A DNA stretch of 64,000 nt from Metaphire vulgaris (lineage: Eukaryota; Annelida; Clitellata; Crassiclitellata; Megascolecidae): contig CM030856.1 in NCBI GenBank assembly GCA_018105865.1, forward strand, positions 9,405,153-9,469,152, read 5' to 3'. Each line of letters opens with the position of its first letter. The first letter of the stretch is position 1. The translations under genes and the position numbers were made by a program. The notes under the pieces are model-generated. The model was not told the origin of the DNA, made no database searches, and saw nothing but the letters and a program-made list of their open reading frames with translations. This document shows, in pieces, positions 38,801 to 49,500 of this stretch.

Positions 38801-39988
38801 ATCGGGTCAAAATTCAATTTTGACACCCTCTGTGGTGTCTGCGCTCGGGGCCATGTCATCAGCCCAAATGGTCTGACAAGCAAAAAAAGGTCATTGGGGG
38901 AGATCAAATTTACGCCCCCCTCGTCTGCGCCTGGGGCCACCGTCCCACCCGCCCCCTCTCTACACGATACTGTCCCTACCAACCAACTAAAAGCAACTGG
39001 CAAAGTGGAGATAGCCTCATGCACAACATCTCTTTTCCTGAAACTGCTTAGGTATTCTTATGGGGTTCTGTACCCTAACATCTGTTAATTCTGTTTTCAA
39101 ACTCTGTGAGTGTACAAATGGCACGCTGTAAATTAGGTATAATATGTTCAGAGCCGAAATAAACCTCCCCCCCCCCCCGTCGGGATGAGCAAGTTGCCCC
39201 GGGAGCCGTCATGGGGAGCGCATTTCACACACTAATGTTTTTTATATACCATATATTCCTCCGGCATGAAATAATAGAAATGAGTAAAAAATAAGTCTGA
39301 AGTCACCCGAAAGTAGCTCTGTTAGAGGCTATAAACGTCCTTGATAAAGCTCCATGGATAAGCAAAAAACGTTGTCACCCGAATTTCGGGTTGCAAATTT
39401 CAAACCTTGCCCCGGGTGCCGAATACTCAAGCTACGGCTTTGAATATGTTTGAAACTATATTTAATTACATTGTATCACAGTTAATGCCTTTTCCATTAA
39501 GTTTTAATGCCTTGATGCCTTCTTATCAACTACCGTATACATCAGCCAAACGTATTTTCATAATATTATTATTTTATTTTTAAGTGGTCTGTTCAACAGA
39601 GTTGAAATAGAGGTTGGATATGTGGTGTTGGATATGTGGTGTAAGTCTCTCTGCTATTAAGCATTGACATTGTTACATTAAGTTGGTGGTTCAACTGAAT
39701 ATTAGTAGAGGAATTAATTATAACAGAATAAAAGATGAAAATACTCAACTATAATAATTGTAGCACCTTAAAAATATTTAAATGAAAAAATATACCAGAC
39801 TGACCATTAACTGATTTTCCAATACTGTAAAGATGTGTAATATGTGGGTAAGTAGCTGAAACAGTGTTAAGATAGTCGATCAGCCATTGTTGAGTGTGGA
39901 CTATAAACTCCGGCCTGACAGAAGCAGCAGCAAGTTCATAAGAGCCTAGTATCAGCACAATCAGAGGGAAAAGCATGGACATTTTCAT
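28743..39988 (-). CDS. CPM: GPI-anchored metallocarboxypeptidase, copy B (carboxypeptidase M-like)
   Basis: Nine coding exons: 39988-39796, 38515-38418, 35237-35068, 34725-34541, 33749-33582, 33114-32962, 30837-30695, 30012-29935, 28964-28743. They match copy A exon for exon and phase for phase and give 469 residues. Relative to A, exons 3, 5 and 8 are each one codon shorter and the last exon four codons longer, so every indel keeps the frame. Zinc ligands HGNE (H94, E97) and LHGG, substrate residues (NTTR, DLNRN), catalytic glutamate (TLEVSCC), transthyretin-like domain and GPI-type tail ([13 protein letters not shown]) are intact. Differences from A cluster near the active-site rim: VVGQEL for VMSREL, YNANLF for ANARQY, NYPLDH for NYPYDN. 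The gene looks functional and may differ in specificity. An in-frame ATG at 40012 could add eight residues. Confidence 0.9.
29725..29916. mobile_element. hAT-type MITE specific to copy B intron 8
   Basis: CAGTGGCTAATCTAG and CCAAGATTAAACCTTG termini, perfect duplication actgtagc. Copy A at about 3707-3716 holds the single unoccupied target. Confidence 0.8.
31181..31905 (-). pseudogene. LINE 3' fragment in intron 6 of copy B
   Basis: Minus strand reads [20 protein letters not shown] and [20 protein letters not shown], the late reverse-transcriptase region of CR1/L2-like elements, then broken frames. A 3' end agcgctatataaattgtcg and an (AAT)n tail follow. Copy A lacks this insertion. Confidence 0.7.
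32080..32220 (-). pseudogene. mariner transposase C-terminal remnant in intron 6 of copy B
   Basis: Paralogous to the remnant at 6100-6240, with the same [13 protein letters not shown] ending. Confidence 0.5.
32268..32597. mobile_element. hAT-type element specific to copy B intron 6
   Basis: CAGGCCTGAGGAGAGG and CTCTCGGCGGCCCTG termini, perfect duplication tctgtcag. Copy A is empty at about 6284-6297. Confidence 0.75.
32775..32935 (-). mobile_element. LINE 3' end with expanded (ATT)n in copy B
   Basis: (ATT)n at 32775-32831 precedes acaatttatatagtgcag. This is the same insertion as at 6462 in copy A, but with a much longer tract. Confidence 0.6.
33994..34283. mobile_element. hAT-like element with internal palindromes, copy B intron 4
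   Basis: TAAGGTTGTTAA and TTAACAACCTTA termini, perfect duplication atttgaac. Copy A is empty at about 7782-7790. Contains TCAAAGCGCTTTGATG-type palindromes three times and several GGTTAACCGGT blocks. Confidence 0.75.
35823..36640. mobile_element. hAT-type element specific to copy B intron 2
   Basis: CATGGGGGGGC and CACCCTCCATG termini, perfect duplication cacttaat; copy A is empty at about 10197. It contains an internal direct repeat (36170-36250 and 36520-36600), and a terminal-like end also appears at 36163. Confidence 0.75.
37112..37598 (+). pseudogene. LINE 3' end inserted in copy B intron 2
   Basis: Reads [20 protein letters not shown] and, after a frame change, [20 protein letters not shown] and LKTHLF, the C-terminus of CR1/L2-like polyproteins. 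A 3' UTR ends in (TTGA)n. Copy A is uninterrupted at about 10856; a short ATAAG duplication is possible. Confidence 0.75.
37773..38131. mobile_element. hAT-type element in intron 2 of copy B
   Basis: Paralogous insertion of the element at 12779-13145, with ends CAGTGGTTCTTAAC and GTTGATAACAACTG. Confidence 0.7.
38729..38972. mobile_element. hAT-type MITE specific to copy B intron 1
   Basis: CAGTGGCTTGTAGAGAG and CTCTCTACACGATACTG termini, perfect duplication tccctacc. Copy A shows the single target tccctaccaacc at about 13658. Confidence 0.85.
39149..39442. mobile_element. hAT-type element in intron 1 of copy B
   Basis: Paralogous to 13828-14111, with duplication aatatgtt on both sides. Confidence 0.7.
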
Positions 39989-40016
39989 CTGCTTTGATGC
40001 CAGGGACTCCATTAAC
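39796..40016 (-). other. first coding exon of copy B with in-frame upstream ATG
   Basis: The acceptor (gttttag|GTTAATGG) matches copy A. The first ATG (40012) reads MESLASKQ straight into MKMSM. The exon frame stays open further upstream to 40057, past the acceptor, where it is probably intronic. The added residues precede the hydrophobic signal core and would not obviously block secretion. Confidence 0.6.
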
Positions 40017-41149
40017 CTAAAACATCCACAGCAGAAAGTTTCTGAAAGTAATTGCACTCAGGGGCATACCGGTACCTAGGGTATTTGGCACCCATGGCAG
40101 GGGAGGGATCAGAAAATTAAATTAGCAGGTTAACAAATACTCACTCAATTAACAAATCATGACAGTTTATTGACACAAGATTAAAACTACAAATTCTCTT
40201 TTCTTGCTTTTACTTATGAGAACTGGTCTATGATGTGCTCAGAGTCGGTTTCTTCTCTTTCTACCCTGAGTAGAGCAAGATGACAGAGACTTTTTAGTGC
40301 CCCTTTACTTTAAGTGGCACACAGAGAATCTTCCCTACCTGTCATGCAGGTATGTCATTTGGACGGTGAAGGTGACGAGAACCCGGGTTCACGTATTGCA
40401 AAATTTAAATTTAAATTCAAGTTATTATGCTTCTTAGTTAAATTTAAATTCAGTCAACTTTTTCAAGATCATACTGTTTGTTTAGATTTTGCTATTTTGC
40501 AATTATCCCTATTCTTTCAAATCATTTGCAATTTATCACAATTTTTGTATAGGCCTAATAGTGTACTGCATTCTTTGCAGAAAAAGACAAAAATGTCGGG
40601 TATTGCATATTATAAGAAGGTTATAGTGGAGCTAAAAGACGTGCTGGACAGCAGAAAAAGGAGATGTCCGAGAAGGAGTTATTTGTGAAAATGACAAAAT
40701 TTCCGATATGCTCAAATCAAATATGAACACTGATAATAGATAGAGTCATAGAGCATGTCTGCATGTTTTCAATTTTCCTTGATCTCCATAGTGTCGTGTG
40801 CTATCATAATCGATTTCTGTGAATGGGCGAACATTCAAATCTGCCTAGGGCGTCCAAAAGTCAAAAGATGGCTCTGTCTGCCGGTTATGCTAAAAGTTAA
40901 TCAGATATAAAAACAGAAATAGGAATGGCAACACACAACCTATGCCACTCCGAAGCGCACACTAAAAACGAACATTTAGTAATAAAAACAAGGATAAGAG
41001 TTCTGGAATGTTAGACAACTTCCATAGTCCTTTGGTTTTGGGCAAGGCAAATGCTAAAGTCAGCTGCACTTCAGCAATAATGCATGGACATAAAAGGTTG
41101 AATAAGAGCCATTAATAATGTTGTACTCGTAGTACGTATGTGTGGTCAG

Positions 41150-41410
41150 TCATGTTAGCCTATATATGGAGCTGAAACTTGGAGTAGGCCTATCTCTAGG
41201 ACCACGAGGGAAAAGCTTGAAGCTGCACAAATGTGGCTTTTGAGAAAACTGTTGAAAATATCTTGGACCGAATAGTAAATATACGAATCAGTACTCGAGA
41301 TATCTGGCACACAAAGGAAATTGATGTCTACAATACGGAAAAGACAGCTTAATTTTTTGGACATGTAGGCCTAATGAGGAAGAACGGAATCGAAAGCCTG
41401 GTAGGCCTAA
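41150..41410 (+). pseudogene. LINE C-terminal region fragment (RTE-like)
   Basis: Reads YGAETWSRPISRTTREKLEA and AAQMWLLRKLLKISWTE, then in another frame a GHVGLMRKNGIESL motif. These are typical of the region after reverse transcriptase in RTE-type elements. Broken. Confidence 0.6.
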
Positions 41411-41769
41411 CTATTACACAGTGGTCTTCACACAGGCTAACTTAACCTCCTAAACCACTTTAAATCACATTATTACTATTTATTGCTACGTCAAAGGCAA
41501 ATAGAAAGATGCAGACAACGAATGACATAGGCCTAAATAGTAGGCTAGAGCTTAAATACACTTATATAGAATTAGAAGTCATACAATTTGATACAAACTA
41601 TGAACAACAGAGTCATAGTCGCCAACTGAGAAATAGGCCTACACGGCACATGAAGAAGAAGAAAACTGCTGTACAGTAGTTCATAGAATTGCAAAATGCA
41701 CACTACAAGCCAGGGCGTATAGGACAATCTAGAGAATCTGCAATTTGTATCCTGTAGCCTACCGACTTA

Positions 41770-41900
41770 AGTAAGTAAGTAGGTAAGTAAGTAAGTAAGT
41801 AAATCTCGTTAATTTCTTTGGCGCTTTCGAAAGCAGTACCGAAGTAGCTCCTTATTCATATAGGCGCTTAATCTTGAAATGAAGTAGCTATACACAAAGG
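41770..41900. repeat. (AAGT)n tail and LINE-like 3' end
   Basis: A taagtaagtaagt run is next to ggcgctttcgaaagc and ataggcgcttaatc, resembling reversed LINE 3' ends with a tetranucleotide tail. Confidence 0.4.
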
Positions 41901-42352
41901 TGGGGTCATTCGTGCAGGGTCATTTAATCCAAAGGGCCAGTGGTTGGGACGTTACAGCTATGGAGGAAATGACTTTTTGAAGAGAAATTATTTCAGTTTA
42001 GAAAGAAAAACTTGAGATGTTGCAAGAATGGAAGGAAATCGTGACTCAGAATTTGTTATTTGACCATGGCGTAGCGTGTAGACAGCGGAGGGATGCTGGA
42101 ATTGACTTCGAAAGTTCAGGTGCAGCATATGAAAAGCACGGTTGCAAATTTTGAGAGATGATTGATTCAGAAGACGAAGGAGTTACATGAGAGGAAGATC
42201 GAGTAGATCGAGGATGTTGTGGGATTATCAGATTTCGTAGGTAGGCGGTAGGCCTATACTGGGTTAATGTAAGACTGACTGTTAGTCTGTTAGAGCAAAT
42301 CTACCAAAAGCGAGTGAGCGTCAGTAGATTTTACATAATATCAGCGACTTAC

Positions 42353-42450
42353 CTATGTGGGGGGCGGTCCATTCCGGGCGGCACAAGACGCAGGGACGGA
42401 AATTCAAGATTTTGCACGCAAGCAGGAAAAATCGCTTTTCATCCTCTTGA
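42353..42450 (-). promoter_or_regulatory. possible noncoding 5' exon of copy B and shared promoter
   Basis: A minus-strand donor (CACATAG|gtaagt, exon end 42353) follows a GC-rich stretch. It lies about 2.3 kb upstream of the copy B coding exon acceptor at 40017. The plus-strand membrane-protein gene starts at 42667, so the interval could be a divergent promoter. It is not visibly similar to the candidate 5' exon of copy A. Confidence 0.25.
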
Positions 42451-42666
42451 CTGCAGTCTGCACCTTACTTTACCCAATGCTCTTTAGCCGTTCGAAGTAT
42501 AAATATTGAACGTCATAAACACGAATGCAAAACCCGTTTTACGTTAAATATCTATACGAATCGGAATTTTTAACCTTTAACAGCAAAACAATAGTAATTT
42601 ATTTATTATTATTTATTTATTATTTGCATCGAAATAACTGCGTTTCCGTTCTTCGACCGTCTCACC

Positions 42667-42836
42667 ATGGCCGGCATCAACCGCTCGATCTTCGGTGAGC
42701 TCCCACAGTAGAATACCGTTTTTTTGTGAGCGCTATTACACATATTACTATAATTATGCAGCGCAGCTTTGAAGTTCACCTAGAGCTACATTGGTGGTTA
42801 CAATTATTATTATTACTATTTATTATTATAGTATGC

Positions 42837-42878
<42 letters not shown>

Positions 42879-43464
42879 CTCTCGTCTTGACCCGGATCAG
42901 AAGCAGAGAAAGTCCCTTGGAAAGCAATCGCATTGAATCGTTGTACAGTCATGGAAATGCGTTGGAGCAAAAAAACTTCGCTCCCTTGTGTCTCCGGAAA
43001 GAACGGAAAGATGACGACCCAACTCTTTTATGAAAATGAGTGCGTCGTGACTGATTGGGCCAAGAGTCTCGAAGGCCAATGGCAAGAAGAAATAGTCGGC
43101 TGATAAATCAGTGTATTTGGTGATTTTTCTGACTGATGCTGCTTCAGCAGCAGCTCCTGGAGAGACGTCAATGGCAGATGAGTGGCAGCGACTGTGTCTG
43201 CCACTGTGACGTCCCACACCAGGCAGCGGCCGGCTTGCCATGGAATCATGGTCATGCCGTCCGGTCTCTTTCCATCGGATCTGAGAAGACCGGGCGGTTC
43301 CTTGACCGATGGTATGCCAGCTCGTGCCAGGGCCCGGTAGACCACGTCATTGAGCATCGAGTGACGTGCAAGGCGACCTGGTCCGAGCTTGCAGGAAAGG
43401 CCGTGGGAACCATTCTCCTGGACCTGCTTGCCACAGGGACAGAGATGCCGCCATAAATGAAAGC

Positions 43465-43531
<67 letters not shown>

Positions 43532-46500
43532 CTTAAATCATTTCCAAGAGAGCTGTAACAACCTAGCCTCACTGCACTTCAGATGTTGACTATTGCCTGG
43601 CTGATCTTATACCTTTCCCATAGCTATTTTAAGAAAGACTGAGTGCCTAAGAATAAGCAGCTACTGTTGTGCTGCCTTCCAAGGCGCTATGTAAATCCAC
43701 GAGATTTTACTTACTTGCTTATATATATATATATATACATACAGTCATACACACACCGTCCCACTAAAAAGTAAGCCAATGCATTTAACAGCGCAGCCTT
43801 ACTAATACTGAATCGATTTTAATTTTTTGTAGTTTTTGATTCAGGATACAATTATCTAAGTCACTCTGAACTTTGTTTTTGAATAAACCAACTTGCATAA
43901 TGCATCAGTAGCAAGTTTCTTTGAGCCAGTGAAATTTGACTTTCAGCATTACAAAACAGGGTACTTGTCGGTTAATTCACCGCCAACAAGGGGTAAATGT
44001 AAGGGCTTGTCGGTTAACTCACCGCCAACTTAACCCTAACCCAAACCCTAACACTAAACCTAACCCGAACCCTAAACCTAATCCTATTGGCAGTGAATTA
44101 ACTGGCAAGAACCCAAAACAGCTCTCAAGTGACTTATCAAATAATGTCATCATCATTTGTAACAGAATTTATGTTCAAAGTGTCCACCATTGACTTTTGC
44201 ACAAGCCAAAGGTTGACTTCGCCACTGATGTATCGCTGCCACAATGACCCTGTGATCCAGGTTGACCCATTCGACCCATTGTTTCAGTTCTCCAAGGTCA
44301 GCAATGTTTACACTCTTTCTTGAATTATTCCACAGAAACTTTAGTCCACAGGATTGAGATAGATCTGGGGAATTTGGTGGCATTTATCAGGTGAGATGAA
44401 GTCTGGGGTCACTTTTTTTAGCAACTCAATGGTGGTGACTGGATCATGGGGCCAACACCTTCCTGTAACCTAAGATATCATGTAAGATATCATACACTGA
44501 CCCATATGACAATGTCCAATGCCATGGCAATGGATTGATTTTCGTGTCAAACGACGATTTTCTTGAATCATGCTTTCCACTTGGGTGATGTTGGCTGCAT
44601 AACAGATGTGTGCGGATGGCTGCTGTTGCCGAACTCATCCAGACTTGTTCGGTTGTCTGCAAACTGTGCTACCCACTTACACACATTTTCCAGGCTCACT
44701 AAGTTGTCACCTTACATGGCAATCATTTCATGATGAATCTGGCCAGTCACTTGCCTTGTGTCCACATAAAGCAAGTCATACCGTGTAGTTCTAACTTTAT
44801 AAACAAGAACACACATGTCACCAACTCGAATGCATATGCATTCAAGTTAAAAAAACCAGGGTTATTTCTAGGATTATCAATTTGGGGGGGGGGGGTGTTG
44901 GTATATTTTAGGAATCCTCTGATGAAAAAGTCTGACAAGCAAAACAGTTCATCCCAGGCTCAGATTGGGGTGTCGGTCTCAGATGGTGGGTGTTGGAGAG
45001 TGTTAGGGGGTGTAAAAATAATCCATGAATAGAGCAGAAATAAGAAACAACAAATTGCTTTTTAAGAGAAATACTGTCTCGCTTTTGGATGTATATTTCA
45101 CATTTTGTCCAACTGTTATGGGTGTGCAATAAAAAAGTTACTAACTGTTTGATTGACCCTCGCTATTTTAACCGATGATGTTTATTGATGTAACATTCTA
45201 CGAATGTATTATATAAGTGAGGGCAATTTATCATAGTTCAATTTATGTGATTGGAAGACTGTTTGCAGATCATTTTGTCACATTATCAAGGAATGCAGAA
45301 GTCTGCCAAATGGTATTATGGTAGTTATGGATTTACTTAGTGACACAGGGCAATTTATCAAAGTTTAATTTATGTGATTGGAAGAATGTTTGCAGATCAT
45401 TTGTCACATTATCAAGAAATGCAGAAGTCGGCCAAATGGTATTACGGTAGTTATGGATTTACTTAGTGACACATCCATTTTTATTCAAAAGACCATAGTT
45501 GTCTAATGGTACTTCCCTTACCAGTTTATCACTGCTTTGCTTTGTTGCTAGTCATGCTTATGGCTTTATATTGCTGTCACAGAGTGTGCTTCTAATATTT
45601 GCATTCAGTTGACAGATCTGCTCATCTGATCTGCTTTCCTATTTCGATTGACATATACCGGTACTCACTAAAACTCACTTTCACACTCACTCACTCACTC
45701 ACTCACTCATAGACTTGCACTGTACTGGCCATGAAAATTATTGTTCTCAGAAGGTTATCAAATATTGTGTCTCAGTTGCTTTTTTGTTAGCAATAATTTG
45801 TAAATGTGTTTTCCCAGAATGAAAACAGTTGCAGTGATAATATCTGGAGGAACTTTCTATGCACGAAACCACACATGCAGGCAAATTCAACCAGTTGACC
45901 ACAAAGACTAGTTATGTGAAATGTTTGGAATACAGGAAGTTTAAGATTCCAGCTATAAATAAAATCTTTGGACTGCGGTAATTGTAGTCAAATGAGACTG
46001 GCCACCAGCCAATACTGTATAGTAATAAATGATGCTGTACCTGAGGATTGTATCAGATCTTGAGTTTGAGTCAATGGTCTTATTTCCAGGGTTAGTTAGT
46101 TAGTTAGTTAATAAGCCAATTTATATAGTGCTATAGTCATAGCAGGCCAAGATCAAGAGCGCTTTACACATTGCCCTTAAATGAGATACTGAACAAGTGC
46201 GTCTTTAGTCTGGTAGCGAACATTTCAAGACTAGTCGCGTTGGTCACAATGTCGGGCAGCGAATTCCAGAGGAGGGGGTTCCCCCGGGTGAAAGACCTCT
46301 CCCAAAATTTCACTGTCTTAGACGGAGGGGGTACAACCAATTGGTTGTTCATGGGAATGGTATTCCCATGGTAATTGTCTCGTGGGATGGGGCAGCACAT
46401 ATTGGTATGTCCCATGGGACAGTATGGGACATTAGCCATGTCATAGAGACCTGAGCTGTGTCACAGCTACTCTTATTTAATTTTTTACCTTTTTAAAGCT

Positions 46501-49500
46501 TTTTACTCGTCTTTTTTCTTCATATATTTGCATCTATATTTTGTAGTGGGACATTAAAGTTAATAGAGTTAATAAATTCTGGCATTTTACATGTCACTTT
46601 GTACATGTAGCTCTATTTAGTAGACGCTAAACCTAAACTTTCATAAATTTGATTTCATAATTTCATTTGAACTGTATTTCATATTGATAGTCCATATTAA
46701 TATTATAATGAGAATCCCATGGGATGGGTTTGGATGGGACAGGCATAAATTGCCATGGGATGGGATGGGATGGGCCAGAAAAATATGTCCCATGGACAAG
46801 TCTCATTACCAGTATTTCACAATGGATTGCCTAACATACAGTTAAGTGCTAACATTAAAACACACTTGGCAATTATAGGACAACATTTACATGCTTTAAA
46901 ATGTTATGCAAAATGATTCTTCGGAACGTGAGTTTCAGTGCTTTTTGTCATATTCATATGATTGCTGCCTATGTTGCTAAAGAAACCTGATCCAAAAGAG
47001 TATCAGCCTATTCTTGCACTGTACTATTCTTGCACTGTACGTACGCTGCTATTCAGATGATAATTGATTTGTCAGACTGCATAGTAATGTTATCAGCCAG
47101 TCGTTTTATGACCATCTTTGCTGTTGCTAAAACCTGTCACACCTACCTCTTAAGATTGAGTCAGCAACTTCAAACATTGCTTTGCCGCTCTCTGCTTTGA
47201 GGCAACAGCCACACTGACAGCGACTGTCGTGTGTTGCCGTATGTCCTACTGTGCTGAATCATTGCGCTGTTACTCTCTCTCGATCGTATTTTTGTATTGT
47301 TTACGAGACTTACCGGTAATGTTCGATTATTAGAGGCAATGAATTTCACTGACGGTATTTAAGATTTTATTCGTTCTTTAGGTGACTACCGGTATATCGT
47401 GCATTGCTTATCTAGCCTGAGGTTTAGTGATTTGATATAGATCTTGAAACTTCACACTTTAAGATTTTCTTACATTGCATAAAATGCAAAGTAACGTCTG
47501 GGATTTGGCACCACGGTTCTTATGAGTTTTTCAGTATAGAATCATGTACATCTGGGTTCTCCAAAATTTTGTAACCAGGGGCTACATTGCTGGCTTCTAG
47601 AGGCTCAACAGACCACAAGCACAAGAAATTAAATTTAGTAGAATATATTTTGTACGATTTGCGTAAGTTCTTCCGTTTTGGCCATGGGCCTTATTACAGA
47701 CCTTGGCGGGTCGTATATCTGGTCTGTGGGCCGTAATTTGGAGACCTCTGATGTACATTATTGTTAAGATGCAATGAAAGAATTCAAGTTGGAAAGGTTT
47801 AAGTCATAGCCACAGATTCAACATCAACTTCTTCAAAATTGCTTTCATTTGACAATATATCTGTTAAGAAAAGAGACCCAGTTATATGAAGGAATGAAAG
47901 TGCTCAACAAATTGTCAATTTAAATTGTTGATTCTCCATTATATTTTTGCAGTTCTCAGAATTCTGATTTCTTGAGCTGGTATCTTCCCATATCTCTATA
48001 CTTTAACTTTTCAGTGCCATTCTTGGGTTTAAAATATTTGTTGTTTTTATTTAGGATTAGCTTTGGTTTATGAGAAGTTCAGATTGAAGCACTTAAGTCA
48101 ATATAAAATTTGTGTCAAGAGTGTGAAGATAGGCTATTGGATTCTTAAGTTTCATACTAGACAGTGTCGTAGATCAGAAGGATTGTTGAAAGAGGCAACA
48201 GCTGTTCTGAATTTCAGCCCTCAGCCCAACACAAGTCTCTAATCAATCATGCTGCTTAGCTTTGCCTTCTGCAGCAGATTTGTCTGAATATTTTTAAATT
48301 TCCTTTGGGAAAGAATGTCCAGTACTTTATAAAACCTCAGAGAGTGTGTAGTTGAAATGCATCTTTCATTATGAAAGTCAGAGGATTCTCTAGTATTAAA
48401 ATCTGACAAAACGTCTGGGCTTCCTTTCACATTGAACAATTGGTTCATACTGCTGAAAACAGTTTGTCTTTATATCTGGGAAGATATCTTATCTATTGTT
48501 TTCTTAAAATATGGATGGACCTAATGCAATTATTGTTTTGTAATTATTTGTAAGTGTTCCATGCATCATTTTAGGAGATTTCAGAGCAGGCGGAATGTCA
48601 GTTATTTTTGGCTTTCCTTAAAAGTGACTGATTTAATCTGTGTTAATTATGGAATGTTTTCAGCACGAACGCTTGGTATGTTGTGTCTCCTAGGCATCGG
48701 GCTGGGGATTGGCACCATTATTATTTTCCATCTTTTGCGGCACATTCTGAAAAGGAAACCCACTCATCCTCCGAGTGACGATGATGACGATGACAAGGAT
48801 GAAAATCTTGGACCCATTCTACGGAGTGATGATCGCCCACTGGAAAACCAAGACGAAACATCAGCAAACAGCTGTTCAGTTAACCCAAATGACAGCGTCA
48901 GATCTTTTGAGGTGAATAGATTGTGTTCGTTACTTGTATTTTCATAGCTTGGAGTTGGTTTCTGATTTTGGGCAATGGTTACTTACAGAAATTTAGAGAC
49001 ATTAGAGCTTATTTGAGATCATGAGAACGAGGCTAGATGGACAGAGCTATTGGAAATTACGCATTAGTGAGAATCTTGGAGCTTTCGGACAAAAGTAGAG
49101 TCGATGCTTCTTGAGGATTTTGAAATCTGGCAGCACAGTTACAGCCATCCAAATATGCCTGTGGCTACAGGCTCAAAGTCCTTGAAAAACTAAGAGTGAG
49201 CAAATGTTTTAGATCAGTGGTTCTTAACATTTTTTTGATCTCGTACCCCTGAAACAAGTATAAGAGAACGAAGTACACCCCCTACCAGCGAACCCTATCC
49301 CAGGAAAAAGTTTGTGCCCTGCAATAGTATGAAAAAATTATGAACTGCAACAGACATCTGTCACAGATTGTGCACATGCAGAAAGTGTGATTTTTCTATA
49401 GAATTTCTAATTTAGTACAAACATTTCTATGGTATCTTTTCAGTGTACAGAGTAAATTGTAATAAGCTTTGAAACAGACTTTATTTCCAGATAATTCTGC

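Larger units (their letters stand above)
42695..48663 (+). other. intron 1 of the membrane-protein gene
   Basis: GT donor at 42695, acceptor tttcag at 48663. It hosts (TA)n at 42838-42875, a minus-strand endonuclease-like retroelement fragment, (TA)n at 43470-43528, a telomere-like tract, a deleted mariner, a tandem duplication at 45221, a LINE end at 46094 and a small hAT-type element at 47552. No coding exon was recognised in it. Confidence 0.7.
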
